A stretch of DNA of 8,328 bases. It comes from Opitutaceae bacterium (GTDB taxonomy: Bacteria > Verrucomicrobiota > Verrucomicrobiia > Opitutales > Opitutaceae). Position numbers and translations under genes: made by a program. This document shows, one piece after another, positions 7,117-8,328 of the stretch. The DNA lies in assembly GCA_023269455.1 (NCBI GenBank), contig JAHFTG010000090.1:1-8328 (forward strand), read 5' to 3'. The notes below the pieces were generated by a model. It saw only the letters and a program-made list of their open reading frames with translations, made no database searches and was not told the origin of the DNA. Within the stretch, counting starts at the first letter, position 1. The number at the start of each line of letters is the position of its first letter.

Positions 7117-7224
7117 GGCTCCTAGATTCGGATTAAACGGTAAGCCAGCGCAAGACATGCCTCTGCCAAAGTGGAGGTAAAAGCGGCTGGCCTCCGGCTG
7201 CCCTGACGCCTCATCTTCGCAGGC
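7117..7224. promoter_or_regulatory. Divergent intergenic region between gatC and the DUF3127 gene
   Basis: This 108-bp gap must hold the start signals of both the gat operon and the DUF3127 gene. The only promoter-like element I can point to is the minus-strand TTTAAT near 7130-7135, which would give gatC a very short leader. A small inverted pair, GCCAGC (7144-7149) and GCTGGC (7186-7191), is present but too short to interpret. Confidence 0.3.
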
Positions 7225-7581
7225 ATGTTTGAGATCACCGGCACAGTTAAAAAAGTCTTCGAGGAGCAAACGTTCGGCAGCGGCTTCAACAAGCGCGAGT
7301 TCGTGCTCACCATCGAGGCGGGCAAATTCCCCCAAGACATAAAATTCGAGTGCGTGAAAGACAAGGTCGCCCTCGTCGCCGCCCTCAAGCCCGGCACAAA
7401 AGCGAAGGTCTTTTTCGACCTGCGCGGACGCGAATGGAAGGAGAGCTACTTCGTGAACCTCAACGCTTGGAAAATCGAATCGCTCGGCGGCGCCCCCGAC
7501 GCTCCGGCAGCAGATGAAGATGGCCCGCCGTTATCCGAGCCGGACGGCGAGACGGTGCAGGGCGAAGACGTGCCGTTCTAA
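7225..7581 (+). CDS. DUF3127 domain protein, OB-fold-like, with SSB-type acidic C-terminal tail
   Basis: The 118-residue protein matches the DUF3127 family by its opening MFEITGTVKKVFEEQTFGSG (1-20), KREFVLT (23-29), the FPQDIKFECV strand (35-44), and the signature LRGREWKESYFVNLNAWKIE (66-85). The alternating beta pattern over residues 1-87 suits an OB-fold. Residues 88-118 are a low-complexity Ala/Pro/Asp/Glu tail ending in GEDVPF. This resembles the DDIPF-type tip of single-stranded DNA-binding protein (SSB), which recruits repair and replication proteins. Function is unproven; ssDNA or RNA binding is inferred from fold and tail. It is divergent from gatC and convergent with pheT, so it is probably monocistronic. 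The ATG at 7225 matches the family N-terminus but has no visible Shine-Dalgarno. Confidence 0.88.
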   Translation: MFEITGTVKKVFEEQTFGSGFNKREFVLTIEAGKFPQDIKFECVKDKVALVAALKPGTKAKVFFDLRGREWKESYFVNLNAWKIESLGGAPDAPAADEDGPPLSEPDGETVQGEDVPF

Positions 7582-7610
7582 AGCGGCCGGATTTCTTACA
7601 AAAGATAACG

Positions 7611-7655
7611 AAGGAAACGAAGACTCCGAACTTCGTTCTCTTCGTTTCCTTTTTT
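7611..7655 (+). terminator. Rho-independent terminator after the DUF3127 gene
   Basis: A 13-bp stem, AAGGAAACGAAGA (7611-7623) with TCTTCGTTTCCTT (7639-7651), encloses a 15-nt loop and leads into a run of T to 7655, 30-75 nt after the DUF3127 stop. A competing stem, AACGAAG (7607-7613) with CTTCGTT (7631-7637), reuses the same motif. On the minus strand the stem is followed by a less regular T-rich stretch, so it may also help end pheT, whose stop is at 7665. Confidence 0.8.
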
Positions 7656-7664
7656 AAAATTCAG

Positions 7665-8328
7665 TTATTTCCGGATCTGGTAAGACGTAGTCTTTAGCAG
7701 CTCGTCTTGGATCTTGGTAAAGACGGCGTTGACCTCGTCGTCGGTGAGCGTGCGGTCGGCGGCGCGGAACACCAATGAGAAGCCGAGGCTCTTGGTGTCT
7801 TCGGCCATGCCTTTGCCTTGGTAAACGTCGAAGACGTTCACGGCTTCAAGCGCGAAGGCCGTTCCCGCAGCGGCGCGGGCGACTTTGGTGAGCACCTTCT
7901 GGACTTCTGCGGACGTCGTGGATTCGGAAACGATGAGTGCGAGGTCGCGCAACGCGGCGGGTTGGAGACTGAAGGGTTTGTAGCTGCGGCGGTCGGCGTC
8001 GGCGGTGACTTTTTCCGAGACGATGGCGAAAAAACCGGCGTAAACTTTGCCCGTAATGCCGAGGGCTTTGAGGTGTGCGAGGCTCACGAGGCCAAAGGTG
8101 GACGTCCAGCCGTGCTTGATGTCACCGGCGGTCGCAGCCTGGCCTTCTTGCCAACCAAACGTGGGCGCAGCGACGAGCGCGGTAGGCTGGCGCGAGAGTT
8201 CGATACCGGCGGCGGCGGCGATGGTTTCGGTATGGCGCTTGGCGGTGTAGAAATCGGCGGACTCACGGGTGCGCCAAGTGCGTTCGCCGGTTTCTTCGGC
8301 GATGATGAAGGCGGCGGCGACGCACTCG
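7665..8328 (-). CDS. pheT: Phenylalanyl-tRNA synthetase beta subunit, C-terminal part (5' end outside window)
   Basis: The frame is open from the right edge to a TAA at 7665, giving the last 220 residues of PheT. The beta subunit forms the alpha2-beta2 synthetase with PheS and charges tRNA(Phe); its C-terminal anticodon-binding domain recognises the tRNA. The right-hand part (ERTWRTRESADFYTAKR, then DIKHGWTSTFGLVSLAHLKAL and KVYAGFFAIVSEKV) matches the catalytic-like core before the end. The last 95 or so residues form the FDX-ACB ferredoxin-fold domain: SYKPFSLQPAALRDLALIV, VNVFDVYQGKGM, SLGFSLVFRAADRTLTDDEV, ending KTTSYQIRK. A GTG at 8087 lies inside the gene and is not its start. It is convergent with the DUF3127 gene and separated by a terminator hairpin. 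Family identity is certain; pheS is presumably upstream to the right but is not seen. Confidence 0.96.
   Translation of the reverse strand, partial: ECVAAAFIIAEETGERTWRTRESADFYTAKRHTETIAAAAGIELSRQPTALVAAPTFGWQEGQAATAGDIKHGWTSTFGLVSLAHLKALGITGKVYAGFFAIVSEKVTADADRRSYKPFSLQPAALRDLALIVSESTTSAEVQKVLTKVARAAAGTAFALEAVNVFDVYQGKGMAEDTKSLGFSLVFRAADRTLTDDEVNAVFTKIQDELLKTTSYQIRK

Noticed and set aside
7117..7335. A 73-residue N-terminal extension of GatC
   Set aside because: It would overlap the divergent DUF3127 gene and give a GatC far longer than the usual 95 or so residues.
7665..8087. A free-standing 140-residue protein starting at the GTG at 8087
   Set aside because: The frame continues upstream to the window edge with clear PheT sequence (such as DIKHGWTSTFG), so the GTG is an internal valine codon.

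Overview
The window is GC-rich (about 60% by eye), densely coded chromosomal DNA. It most resembles a Verrucomicrobiota genome, probably near the Opitutales/Opitutaceae. The main clue is a gene of the Minf_1886 family, which is known essentially only from Verrucomicrobia and Planctomycetes. A Fur-family regulator lacking the usual Cys/His ligands and weak or absent Shine-Dalgarno sequences at most starts are compatible with this. The lineage is inferred from protein families, not from a marker-gene search. I see no mobile element, CRISPR array, tRNA or rRNA.

Layout, left to right. (1) 1-3008, minus strand: a Minf_1886-family protein followed after 76 bp by a large two-domain M16 metallopeptidase whose C-terminus runs off the left edge. 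(2) 3009-3191: an AT-rich divergent intergenic region with a perfect 9-bp inverted repeat, probably the control region for both sides. (3) 3192-3713, plus strand: a Fur-like repressor. (4) 3736-3763: a strong terminator hairpin that can serve both convergent neighbours, fur-like and gatB. (5) 3805-7116, minus strand: the gatC-gatA-gatB operon. The gatA-gatB gap carries heptamer repeats that fold into a long hairpin just before gatB. (6) 7225-7581, plus strand: a DUF3127 protein with an SSB-like acidic tail. (7) 7611-7655: a terminator. (8) 7665 to the right edge, minus strand: the 3' part of pheT.

Functionally, most of the window is translation housekeeping. GatCAB amidates misacylated Glu-tRNA(Gln) and/or Asp-tRNA(Asn), and PheT is the beta subunit of phenylalanyl-tRNA synthetase. 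The left third joins a PVC-restricted protein of unknown function and an M16 peptidase, divergent from a Fur-like regulator that may control them. The right part holds a small OB-fold-type protein that may belong to DNA metabolism.

No clearly new multi-gene system is visible. The points most worth a second look are the ligand-poor Fur homologue with its inverted-repeat operator candidate, the heptamer hairpin inside the gat operon, and the SSB-like tail on the DUF3127 protein.
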